The notes: generated by a model from the letters alone, not told the origin. DNA of 7,177 nt from Acidobacteriota bacterium (GCA_021810175.1 JAJZJJ010000139.1:1-7177); one strand, 5' to 3'. Numbered from the stretch's first letter, positions 1-6,254 are shown. Numbers and translations are program-made.

Positions 1-276
1 GGAATCCGGTGCAACCTGGGGTTGTTCCGGCGGATCTTGCAGGATGAAGGTTTCAGGCGTGCGGAGATCGACACGGAATATCTGGACAGGCTGCTGAACG
101 GAGGTTCCGCTGTGATGGCCGAGCGTTCACCGGCGGTAGAACTGGCGGCGGCACTGGGGGCGGCGCTGCTGGAGAATTCGCACAGCGCGAGCGCGAGTAC
201 GGGCGCAGGGAGCACCCCGTCCCCGGACGAACAACGCGCGTGGAAGCAGGCGGGGCGGAGGGAGGCGATGCGGTGA
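1..276 (+). CDS. Biotin carboxylase (AccC-like / acyl-CoA carboxylase alpha), C-terminal fragment
   Basis: The gene enters from the left edge in frame 1 and stops at TGA 274-276, leaving 91 visible residues. The opening residues (GIRCNLGLFRRIL, then EIDTEYLDRLL) match the end of the biotin carboxylase C-terminal domain. This domain belongs to the ATP-grasp enzyme that carboxylates biotin on a carrier protein using ATP and bicarbonate, in the cytoplasm. The last 50 or so residues are an Ala-rich helix, a Ser/Thr/Gly linker and a basic end (WKQAGRREAMR). That resembles the linker which, in fused propionyl- or methylcrotonyl-CoA carboxylase alpha subunits, joins this domain to the biotin-transfer and carrier domains. 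Here the chain ends instead, and the carrier gene starts over the stop codon. The catalytic core lies outside the window, so the acyl-CoA substrate cannot be read. A generic acetyl-CoA carboxylase AccC is the main alternative. Confidence 0.88.
   Translation, partial: GIRCNLGLFRRILQDEGFRRAEIDTEYLDRLLNGGSAVMAERSPAVELAAALGAALLENSHSASASTGAGSTPSPDEQRAWKQAGRREAMR
257..265 (+). promoter_or_regulatory. Ribosome binding site deciding the GTG start of the biotin carrier gene
   Basis: The purine run GGAGGGAGG lies 7 nt before GTG 273, inside the end of the carboxylase gene. It favours GTG 273 over the in-frame GTG at 240 and fits a GTGA stop/start overlap at 273-276. Confidence 0.7.
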
Positions 277-779
277 AGCTCTACATAGAAATTGCGGGGA
301 AACGCCGCGAGATTCGCCTGGAAACCGCCGATGACGGGGCGTACCGCGCGATTGTGGACGGAGAGGAGAGAAAGGTTGACGTAGAGATGCTGCGGGCAGG
401 GATCTTCTCTCTGCTGATCGATGGGCGAGCCTACCGGGTGGTGGCCGAAGAGACTCCGGAAATCGAGGATTCAGCGGTATACGTGGGCCGGGAACGCTTT
501 GCGTACCGGATGGAGGACCCGCGCTCGCTGCGATCGCGCCGAAGGGGAAATGACAGCGAGGGCGGGCCACGGACGCTGAAGGCATCGATGCCGGGGCGGG
601 TTGTGCGCATACTTGTGACCGAGGGCGACAGGGTGAGCGCCGGGAAGGGCGTGCTGGTGCTGGAGGCGATGAAGATGCAGAACGAGGTGAAGTCGCCGAA
701 GGATGGTACCGTGGCCAGATTGCTGGTGGCGCCGGGCGAGGCGGTGGGCGCGGGGCAGGATCTGGCGGTGATTGAGTAG
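273..779 (+). CDS. Biotin carboxyl carrier subunit of an acyl-CoA carboxylase
   Basis: This 168-residue protein carries carboxybiotin between the biotin carboxylase and the carboxyltransferase. The C-terminal domain (about residues 97-168) is a biotinyl/lipoyl hammerhead. It contains SMPGRV, EGDRV and the biotinylation motif EAMKM, with Lys134 as the expected biotin attachment site, followed by PKDGTV. The N-terminal half (about 1-85) is beta-rich with the segment GIFSLLIDGRAYRV. It resembles the biotin-transfer barrel region of propionyl/methylcrotonyl-CoA carboxylase alpha subunits more than the short N-terminus of AccB. A basic linker (RSLRSRRRG) separates the halves. I chose GTG 273 because it overlaps the preceding TGA, has a well-spaced ribosome binding site and yields a natural VKLYIEI opening. 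The junction implies translational coupling and equal dosing of two subunits of one enzyme. The exact substrate (acetyl-, propionyl- or methylcrotonyl-CoA) is unresolved. Confidence 0.9.
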   Translation: MKLYIEIAGKRREIRLETADDGAYRAIVDGEERKVDVEMLRAGIFSLLIDGRAYRVVAEETPEIEDSAVYVGRERFAYRMEDPRSLRSRRRGNDSEGGPRTLKASMPGRVVRILVTEGDRVSAGKGVLVLEAMKMQNEVKSPKDGTVARLLVAPGEAVGAGQDLAVIE

Positions 780-797
780 CCGCTCAGCGCGGCACAG

Positions 798-811
798 GGC
801 ACGAAAGTGCC
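798..811 (+). other. Short hairpin with GAAA tetraloop after the carrier gene
   Basis: GGCAC (798-802), loop GAAA (803-806) and GTGCC (807-811) form a 5-bp stem capped by a GNRA-type loop, 19 nt after the stop codon. No T-run follows, so it is not a standard intrinsic terminator. It could protect an mRNA 3' end or be chance. The rest of the 780-870 gap shows nothing else I can support. Confidence 0.25.
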
Positions 812-870
812 AGCATTCGCTCGAAAAGGCGCGATTCGGCGGGTGCATCCGTGGTGGCGCAGGTGGGATA

Positions 871-1911
871 ATGGGAAGAACGACTTTGTCCCGAAAAGGT
901 GGACCCCTTTTGCTGCGTATCCAAGGAATTCTCGCCTGCTGTGTTGTACTGGCTGCCACGGCTGGTTGCCGGGCCCAGGCGCCGGCCACGCCATCGAAAT
1001 CGACTGCTCAACTGAATGCGCGGATCGAAACGGCCATCCGCAATGAGCTGAGCGTACCGCCGGTTTATAACGTGACGATCGGTCCGGAAAAGAAGAGCAG
1101 TCTTTCCGGCTACAACTCGATCCTGGTGACATTTTCGCTGCCGGGACATCCGAACCGGACGCAGCAACTGGAATACCTGATTTCGAAAGACGGCAATACG
1201 CTGGCGCGGCTTTCAAAGATCGACATCAGCAAGGATCCGGATGCGATGCTGCCGATCGAGGGCCGGCCGATTCGCGGGAATCCCAAGGCGAAAGTGACGC
1301 TGGTGAATTTCGACGACCTGGAATGCCCATTCTGCGCGCGGCTGCACGCGGAGCTGTTTCCGGGGATCATGGATCAATACAAAGGGCTGATCCGCGTGAT
1401 TTATGTGGATTTTCCGCTGACGGAGCTGCATCCCTGGGCGATGCACGCGGCGGTGAACGCGAACTGCCTGGCAGCGCAGAGCGGCAAGGCGTACTGGAAC
1501 TATGTGGACTACGTGCATACGCACGGGGAGGACATCACGGGCCCGCAGCCGGAACTGAGCAAGTCGTTTGCGACGCTGGACAAGCTGGCCGAGCAGGAGG
1601 GCGTGCGCGACCACCTGGACACGAGCAAGCTGGACGCCTGCGTGAAGAAGCAGGATGAAAGCGTGGTGCGCAAGGAGATGATGGCTGGCGACCGGTTGGG
1701 GATTTCAGCGACGCCGACATTTTATGTGAACGGCGTGCGCTGGGCCGGAGTGCTGGATCCGGCGGACCTGGACCTGATGATTAATCGTGCGCTGCGGCAG
1801 CAGGGGATTACGCCCCCAACCCCGCCCGCACCCTCAACACCGGCGGATACGAGTTCCAAGAACAGCGAAAAGGGCGCGGGCAGCGGCAAGAGTGCCGCGA
1901 AGGGCGCGTAG
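871..1911 (+). CDS. Exported DsbA-family thiol:disulfide oxidoreductase (thioredoxin-like fold, CPFC)
   Basis: This is a 346-residue protein. ATG 871 is the first start codon in the frame after the carrier gene and has AGGTGG 4 nt upstream. Residues 1-33 look like a signal peptide: a basic start, a hydrophobic run, then LAATAGC. Cys33 may be lipidated, although Thr at -3 is not the usual lipobox residue, and signal peptidase I cleavage near AQA is possible. Residues 45-125 form an extra N-terminal alpha/beta domain I cannot name. The DsbA-like domain follows, with VTLVNFDD, the redox motif Cys152-Pro-Phe-Cys155 and the cis-proline in SATPTF (Pro282). A second pair, Cys199 and Cys257, sits in the helical insertion, as in many DsbA-type proteins. 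The last 40 residues are Pro/Thr- then Lys/Ser/Gly-rich and probably disordered. It likely forms or exchanges disulfides in periplasmic proteins. The following parvulin gene suggests a shared role in envelope protein folding. An isomerase role instead of an oxidase role is possible. Confidence 0.88.
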   Translation: MGRTTLSRKGGPLLLRIQGILACCVVLAATAGCRAQAPATPSKSTAQLNARIETAIRNELSVPPVYNVTIGPEKKSSLSGYNSILVTFSLPGHPNRTQQLEYLISKDGNTLARLSKIDISKDPDAMLPIEGRPIRGNPKAKVTLVNFDDLECPFCARLHAELFPGIMDQYKGLIRVIYVDFPLTELHPWAMHAAVNANCLAAQSGKAYWNYVDYVHTHGEDITGPQPELSKSFATLDKLAEQEGVRDHLDTSKLDACVKKQDESVVRKEMMAGDRLGISATPTFYVNGVRWAGVLDPADLDLMINRALRQQGITPPTPPAPSTPADTSSKNSEKGAGSGKSAAKGA

Positions 1912-1921
1912 AAAATTTGAA

Positions 1922-1940
1922 TTGCCCGACACCCGGGCGG
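1922..1940 (+). terminator. Possible weak hairpin terminator after the DsbA-like gene
   Basis: GCCCG (1924-1928) and CGGGC (1934-1938) pair around a 5-nt loop. Two G-U pairs extend the stem outward to 1922 and 1940. It lies 10 nt after the stop, but only GTTCG follows rather than a T-run. Termination here would be partial at best. Confidence 0.22.
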
Positions 1941-2028
1941 GTTCGATGGGCTGGTGGTTTCGAGGGCGCACGAACCGCAGGGTGCTGATTTTGAATGGTG
2001 GGCCGCTGAAAGTTTGCGGGCGGCGTCC

Positions 2029-2062
2029 TCGTCAAACGGGTTTTGCCCGCGTATGCTATACG
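2029..2062 (+). promoter_or_regulatory. Candidate promoter for the parvulin gene
   Basis: The 222-bp gap 1912-2133 leaves room for a promoter. TCGTCA (2029-2034) and TATGCT (2052-2057) each match 4 of 6 bases of the sigma-70 -35 and -10 boxes, at 17-bp spacing. An overlapping alternative is TGCTATACG (2054-2062), an extended -10 with TATACG as the hexamer. Either would place the RNA start near 2064-2070, giving a 5' leader of about 65-70 nt. This is weak, sequence-only evidence. Confidence 0.25.
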
Positions 2063-2133
2063 AGGAAACCTGCCGATGGTCCGGCCGGCTCCAGGAGACG
2101 TATTTGTTGCATTCTCGAATTCGCACCTCACGC

Positions 2134-3216
2134 ATGCTTCGTTCTGCTTCCCGATTTTCTCGTGTCACCAAGGCGGTAGCAGCGGCAGGGCTGCTGGCCG
2201 CGTCGGTCATGGCAGTGACCGGCTGCAACCACGGTCACAAGGCTGACGTGATGGCGACGGTGAACGGCAAGCCGATCATGAAATCGGAAGTGGACCTGCT
2301 GTATGAGAATGCAGTGGGGAATCAGGCGCAGAAGCCGACGAAGGTGCAGGCTGAGATCATGCGGTTGAACATCCTCCGCCAGTTGATCGACGAAGAGATC
2401 CTGATGCAGCGGGCGGCGAAGATGCACCTGGTGGCGAGCGACCAGGATGTAAACTCGCAGCTGAACGAGATCAAGGCGCCGTTTACCGAGGCACAGTTCC
2501 AGGCGAAGCTGGCGCAGAGTCATCTGACACTCAACGCTCTGAAGCGGGAGATTCGGAACCGGTTGACGGATGAGAAGCTCTTCAACAAGGAGATCAATTC
2601 GAAGATCGACGTTACGGACGCACAGATCACGGATTATTACAACGAGCACAAGGCTGAATTCGATGTGGCGCAGCCGCAATACCACCTGGCGCAAATCCTT
2701 GTGACGAACACTCCGGCGAATCCGCAGCAGGTGGGCAACCTGCAGAACAGCAAGGCCATGAACGACGCCGAAGCGCGGAAGAAGATCCAGATGCTGTACG
2801 ACCGGCTGAAGAACGGGGACGATTTTGCGACGCTGGCGACGAATTTCTCCGAGAATCCGGAGAATGCGAGCAACGGCGGCGACATGGGCTATATTGCCGA
2901 GGACGTGCTGAAGAGCGATCCGGAAATCTACGATGCGATCTCGAAACTGACGCCGGGAGAGATTACGGGAATCTTGCCGCAGTATGCTTCGCCGGCGCAC
3001 ACGAAAGTGACGGGATACGCGATTTACAAGCTGCTGGACAAGGAAGGCGCCGGCCAGCGGGATTTGAGCGATCCGCGGGTGCAGCAGGCGATCCGGCAGC
3101 AGTTGCGGCAGAGCCGGGCACAACTGCTCAAGGATGCGTACATTGAAATGCTGCGCGACCAGGCGCATGTGCAGAACTACTACGCAGACAAAATATTCAA
3201 GAGCGGCGCGAAGTAG
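2134..3216 (+). CDS. SurA/PrsA-like parvulin-domain lipoprotein (periplasmic foldase/chaperone)
   Basis: This is a 360-residue protein. ATG 2134 gives a clean lipoprotein signal: a basic N-terminus, an Ala/Leu-rich core and lipobox VTGC with Cys31. Upstream in-frame starts would bury this signal, although no clear Shine-Dalgarno precedes 2134. Residues 38-178 resemble the SurA N-terminal chaperone region (VMATVNGKPI, then a long helical stretch with LRQLIDEEIL). Residues 180-300 form a parvulin rotamase domain: QILV strand, DDFATLATNFSENP, GGDMGYI, LTPGEITGI and GYAIYKL. A C-terminal helix completes the SurA-type layout. About 20 extra residues follow the first strand. Where active parvulins have HILV and GYHI, this protein reads QILV and GYAI, so proline isomerase activity is doubtful and chaperone action more likely. 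It probably assists folding or outer-membrane delivery of exported proteins. A strong terminator follows 28 nt after the stop. Confidence 0.9.
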   Translation: MLRSASRFSRVTKAVAAAGLLAASVMAVTGCNHGHKADVMATVNGKPIMKSEVDLLYENAVGNQAQKPTKVQAEIMRLNILRQLIDEEILMQRAAKMHLVASDQDVNSQLNEIKAPFTEAQFQAKLAQSHLTLNALKREIRNRLTDEKLFNKEINSKIDVTDAQITDYYNEHKAEFDVAQPQYHLAQILVTNTPANPQQVGNLQNSKAMNDAEARKKIQMLYDRLKNGDDFATLATNFSENPENASNGGDMGYIAEDVLKSDPEIYDAISKLTPGEITGILPQYASPAHTKVTGYAIYKLLDKEGAGQRDLSDPRVQQAIRQQLRQSRAQLLKDAYIEMLRDQAHVQNYYADKIFKSGAK

Positions 3217-3244
3217 CGCGCCCGAAGCGGCAAGTTAAGAGTGG

Positions 3245-3280
3245 AGCCGTTGCGCCATCAGCGCAACGGCTTTTGCTTTT
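3245..3280 (+). terminator. Strong rho-independent terminator of the parvulin gene
   Basis: GCCGTTGCGC (3246-3255) and GCGCAACGGC (3261-3270) form a perfect 10-bp stem around loop CATCA, and A3245-T3271 can extend it. The tract TTTTGCTTTT (3271-3280) follows directly. The opposite strand has no T-run after the stem, so it acts on plus-strand transcripts. Confidence 0.93.
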
Positions 3281-3362
3281 CGGGGCGGTGCAGAGAGCGC
3301 GGGCCTGGTGCAGTCTTGCTTCTGCTCAGCACGTTTCGATTGGCGCCGCGCGGTTTTTCTGG

Positions 3363-3394
3363 ACGGAGAAGCCGCGCAGGGCGGCTTCACTCCG
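3363..3394. repeat. Bulged inverted repeat between convergent genes
   Basis: GAAGCCGC (3368-3375) and GCGGCTTC (3381-3388) form a perfect 8-bp stem around GCAGG. An alternative pairing brings in flanking CGGAG and CTCCG with a two-base CA bulge, giving about 12 bp. Neither strand has a T-run right after it. It lies 38 nt past the stop of the minus-strand M1-like gene, so it may help end that transcript without a classical U-tract, or be a dispersed palindromic element. The rest of 3281-3425 shows nothing else I can support. Confidence 0.4.
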
Positions 3395-3425
3395 GGATAT
3401 GAATACAGTCAATTCGCTTTTCGCT

Positions 3426-5303
3426 TTAGTCGCTGCTTTTGGTTTTGAGGACGACGACGTGAATGCTGTCCCCGACTTCGGGGACCGTTCCGTCGTTGAC
3501 CTTGACTTCGAGGGGCGTGCCCGTGATCTCCATGCGGTGTGTGATGGAGCTGTCTGCCGGGACGCGGACGTAGTTTGACACCTTTGTGGTGGTGGATATG
3601 AGCGTCACAGGCACCTCGGCGGCGGCGAAGCCGTGGTTGACGATGTTCACGGCGACGAGCGTTTGACCAAGGCCGACTTTGTTGGGGAAGACATTGGTGA
3701 CGGACAGGTCCGGCAGTCCTGGATCCTGATAGATCCAGTTTTGGAAGAACCAGTGGAGGTTCTTGCCGCTGGCGCGCTCGAGAAGATCTTCAAAGTATTG
3801 AGTATTCGTATCTTTTGCGGGTACATATTGCTGAAGCGCGGTCTGAAGGGACTGATCGCCGGCGAGCTGGCGCAGCATCCAGAAGACGTAGGAAGCTTTG
3901 GTGCGGGTATAGACGGGGTCCCAGGCGGAAATGAGGGGTTCGCCTGTACTGTCGCCAGGCGATGCTGGCTCGGCGATGGCGAGCGCACCGCGCTGGCTCT
4001 CAAGATATTCGAGAGCAACCTTGCGGCCGCGTGTTGATTCCAGCCAGAGCGTGACCATGAAGCTGGGGACGCCCTCCTGAAGCCAGCCGCGGGGGGAGTT
4101 GAAATAGGCATGAGCGAGGGCGTGGATGATAGGAGCGTCGAGCGCGGAGGGGGATGTTTTGGTCAGCGGGGCAAGCAGTGCCGTGCCGACCTGGGCAGGC
4201 GCGTCGTCACTTTCGGGAAGATCGATGATGGTGAGTGGAACGAGGGGCTTTGGGCCGAGCCAACTCTGAACAAGCGGGGTGACTTGAGCCACCGCGTTCA
4301 GCCAGTCGGCGACATTCGCGCTGTGGTTGGGAAGCGCGAAGACGTTGGTGTGATCCTGTCGGCTCAACTGCCTGCTGGCCAGGACCAGCGAGAGCTCCTG
4401 AAAGCCGATGGTCTGCGTGGGCAGAGAAACGGTGACCACGCCCGGGAAGCTTGCAGTGGGCATGGAAACGGGTGCGCTGACGGGAACAGGACGGCCGTCG
4501 AGAACGGCGACGTCGGGGGGCTGGTCAAAATATTCAACTGCCACTTTCATGGTTACAGTTGCGGTGCTGTTCCGCAGCTTCTGCCTTCCGATTTCTTCAA
4601 AGAGGCGATTGCCCTGGCCCATGGAGGCGGGCACGGAGCTGACGGGATACCAGACAACGCTGCCGAAGCCTCGCAAGCCGGTGAAGTCCTCTGAGATGCG
4701 ATCCCAGTCGGAGGCTTCGGCAATGGATTGGGGGGTGCCAATGGCTTCCAGGCGCTGGCCGGATACGGGAATCTGGCCGCCGTAGAAAAGCTGGATGGGC
4801 ATGCTGGCGCCTGGCGCGAGTGCAGCGGGCAGGAGGATGTCAGCCTCAGTGAGTTTGCCGGTGTGGTCGGCGTCGCTGGCGATGGTCTGCTGCGCGTAGA
4901 CGAGCCGATGGCCATTGGAGCCGATGCCCTGAAAATGGAGCGACGACGAGAGTTGCAGCGCAATTTCGCGGAGCGGCTGTGTGCCGTCGTTGCGGAGGGT
5001 GAGGCGAGCTTCAGCGGAAAGAGACTCGTTGCGAGGCGTGAGACGGAGGTCAAGGTTGTAGCTGGTGATGTTGAGGGAGCGGCGCTCCTGGTTGGTAGCT
5101 TTGGGGACGGTTGACGACGGAGATGTTTTGCCCGCGGCGACCTGCTTTTGGAGCGAACGCGAAAAGAGGAGCTGGCCGGGGAAGGATCGAGCCTGCTGAC
5201 GGCTGGGGAGTGGCGCGTTCGGCGCCGTTTGTGCGGCAGCGGCACAACCAAGGGCGAGCAGGATGGCAGCAAGGGAGGAAGCTGCGGAATGTTTGAACTT
5301 CAT
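3426..5303 (-). CDS. Exported M1-like gluzincin with degenerate HALAH site (probable inactive peptidase)
   Basis: This is a 625-residue protein. ATG at 5303 overlaps the rlmB stop (ATGA), with AAAGG about 10 nt upstream. Residues 1-24 are a signal peptide (LLALGCAAAAQ), probably cut by signal peptidase I, though Cys20 leaves lipidation possible. After a linker, residues 75-200 resemble the beta-rich N-domain of M1 aminopeptidases (ITSYNLDLRLTP). The thermolysin-like region holds His394-Ala-Leu-Ala-His398, then WLQEG with Glu410. A helix resembling the M1 segment with the catalytic Tyr follows (VYTRTKASYVFWML, Tyr465). Residues about 520-625 form a beta-rich, Ig-like tail. The zinc ligands look kept (His, His, Glu), but the catalytic Glu of HEXXH is Ala395. 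The GAMEN exopeptidase motif is absent, and the H-to-Glu spacing (11 residues) is shorter than the 18 of true M1 enzymes. A binding or scaffold role outside the cytoplasm is therefore likelier than aminopeptidase activity. The substrate is unknown. Confidence 0.82.
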   Translation of the reverse strand: MKFKHSAASSLAAILLALGCAAAAQTAPNAPLPSRQQARSFPGQLLFSRSLQKQVAAGKTSPSSTVPKATNQERRSLNITSYNLDLRLTPRNESLSAEARLTLRNDGTQPLREIALQLSSSLHFQGIGSNGHRLVYAQQTIASDADHTGKLTEADILLPAALAPGASMPIQLFYGGQIPVSGQRLEAIGTPQSIAEASDWDRISEDFTGLRGFGSVVWYPVSSVPASMGQGNRLFEEIGRQKLRNSTATVTMKVAVEYFDQPPDVAVLDGRPVPVSAPVSMPTASFPGVVTVSLPTQTIGFQELSLVLASRQLSRQDHTNVFALPNHSANVADWLNAVAQVTPLVQSWLGPKPLVPLTIIDLPESDDAPAQVGTALLAPLTKTSPSALDAPIIHALAHAYFNSPRGWLQEGVPSFMVTLWLESTRGRKVALEYLESQRGALAIAEPASPGDSTGEPLISAWDPVYTRTKASYVFWMLRQLAGDQSLQTALQQYVPAKDTNTQYFEDLLERASGKNLHWFFQNWIYQDPGLPDLSVTNVFPNKVGLGQTLVAVNIVNHGFAAAEVPVTLISTTTKVSNYVRVPADSSITHRMEITGTPLEVKVNDGTVPEVGDSIHVVVLKTKSSD

Positions 5304-6121
5304 GTACCTATGCCTTTTAACTTCTTTGGCGTGGCGGGTCTGGAAAGAGTCTCCTTTGACTGGCCAGAGGCGCCGAGCCGGCGCTGGCGCGCGGCTTCAT
5401 AAAGAACGACGGCGCCTGCGGCGGAAACGTTCAAGGACGAGACGCCGCCTGCCATGGGGATGCGGAGGAGATGGTCACAGGTGCGTCGCGTGAGGTCGTG
5501 GAGGCCCTCGCCTTCGCGGCCGAGGACGACGACGGTGTTTGTGGTCCAGTCATAGGCGTCGTAGTTGATGGAGCCGCACTCGTCGAGGCCGACGCACCAG
5601 ATGTTCTGCTGCTTGAGCTGCTCGAGGGCGCGGACGAGATTGACGACGCGGGCGATGCGTATGTGTTCGGCGGCGCCGGCGGAGGCTTTGATGGCGACGG
5701 CGCTAAGGGGCGCCGAACGTCGCTCAGGGAGAATGACACCGTCGACGCCAGCTCCGTCAGCGGAGCGCAGGAGCGCGCCGAGGTTTTGGGGATCTTCGAC
5801 GCCGTCAAGGGCGAGCAGGAGGCGGGCGTTGGATGAGGAGATATCAGGTGCGGCGAGGAGATCTTCGAGAGTGAGGAATTCGCGCTCGCGCACGACGGCG
5901 ACAACGCCCTGATGGCCGGGAGTTTTGGCCATGCGGGTGAGCTGATCGCGATTCTCAAAGCGCACGCGAATGCCCTGCTGGCGGCAAAGGTCGACAAGGC
6001 GCTGCAGCTTTTGCGCTGCGCCGTGTTCCTGGCGCTCGCGGCTGACGCAGACATGATCGAAACGGCGATTGCCGGCCCGCAGGGCTTCTTCCACCGGGTG
6101 CAGCCCGAATAAGACGTCCAC
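5300..6121 (-). CDS. rlmB: 23S rRNA (guanosine(2251)-2'-O)-methyltransferase RlmB, TrmH/SpoU family
   Basis: This 273-residue enzyme transfers a methyl group from S-adenosylmethionine to the 2'-OH of G2251 in the peptidyl-transferase loop of 23S rRNA. The N-terminus DVLFGLHPVEEAL is typical of RlmB and begins the L30e-like RNA-binding domain (about 1-76). The trefoil-knot SPOUT domain follows with all three family motifs: DGVEDPQNLGALLRSADGAG (106-125, with the conserved Asn and Arg), VLGREGEGL (199-207) and IPMAGGVSSLNVSAAGAV (221-238). A short basic tail (PKKLKG) ends it. The start is GTG at 6121: an in-frame TAG lies 9 nt further upstream and no other start fits the conserved N-terminus. 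GAAGGG directly abuts that GTG, which is poor Shine-Dalgarno spacing. The stop overlaps the ATG of the M1-like gene, so the two are probably cotranscribed and coupled. Confidence 0.95.
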   Translation of the reverse strand: MDVLFGLHPVEEALRAGNRRFDHVCVSRERQEHGAAQKLQRLVDLCRQQGIRVRFENRDQLTRMAKTPGHQGVVAVVREREFLTLEDLLAAPDISSSNARLLLALDGVEDPQNLGALLRSADGAGVDGVILPERRSAPLSAVAIKASAGAAEHIRIARVVNLVRALEQLKQQNIWCVGLDECGSINYDAYDWTTNTVVVLGREGEGLHDLTRRTCDHLLRIPMAGGVSSLNVSAAGAVVLYEAARQRRLGASGQSKETLSRPATPKKLKGIGT

Positions 6122-6127
6122 CCCTTC

Positions 6128-6133
6128 AGTCTA
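6128..6133 (-). promoter_or_regulatory. Candidate -10 box of rlmB
   Basis: On the minus strand TAGACT matches 4 of 6 bases of TATAAT and ends 6 nt before the GTG, so transcription could begin at or very near the start codon. I see no convincing -35 box. The divergent gap 6122-6266 must hold promoters for both rlmB and the DUF1593 gene, but no plus-strand promoter is convincing. Confidence 0.22.
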
Positions 6134-6254
6134 TCGTTTTGGAGTGCCGGGATACACGGCCGGCGCTTGCAGAATCGGGGTCCGGCGGGGTGGGAAACGT
6201 CAGCCCGACGGGATGCGCATTTGCGGCCAAGGGAAGTATGGTGGAAGGGATTGC

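Noticed and set aside
240..272. GTG 240 as start of the biotin carrier gene
   Set aside because: It adds 11 Gly/Ala-rich residues deep inside the upstream gene, while GTG 273 has a strong ribosome binding site and a classic stop/start overlap.
894..911. Near-palindrome AAAAGG...CCTTTT close to the DsbA-like start
   Set aside because: It lies within the signal-peptide coding region, is imperfect, and is followed by coding sequence; no operator or terminator role is supported.
431..1216. Minus-strand open frame of 261 codons across the carrier and DsbA-like genes
   Set aside because: It spans two real genes on the other strand, has Ser/Pro/Arg-rich composition and no recognisable motif.
2053..2133. 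Upstream ATG at 2053 as start of the parvulin gene
   Set aside because: It would add 27 residues ahead of the lipoprotein signal peptide and has no ribosome binding site.
2128..3168. Open frame of 346 codons antisense to the parvulin gene
   Set aside because: It lies fully inside a well-recognised gene. Its product is Arg/Leu/His/Val-rich with no domain, as expected of an antisense shadow in GC-rich DNA.
4110..4694. Plus-strand open frame of 194 codons opposite the M1-like gene
   Set aside because: Gly/Asp/Arg-rich product with no domain, lying wholly antisense to a gene with family features.
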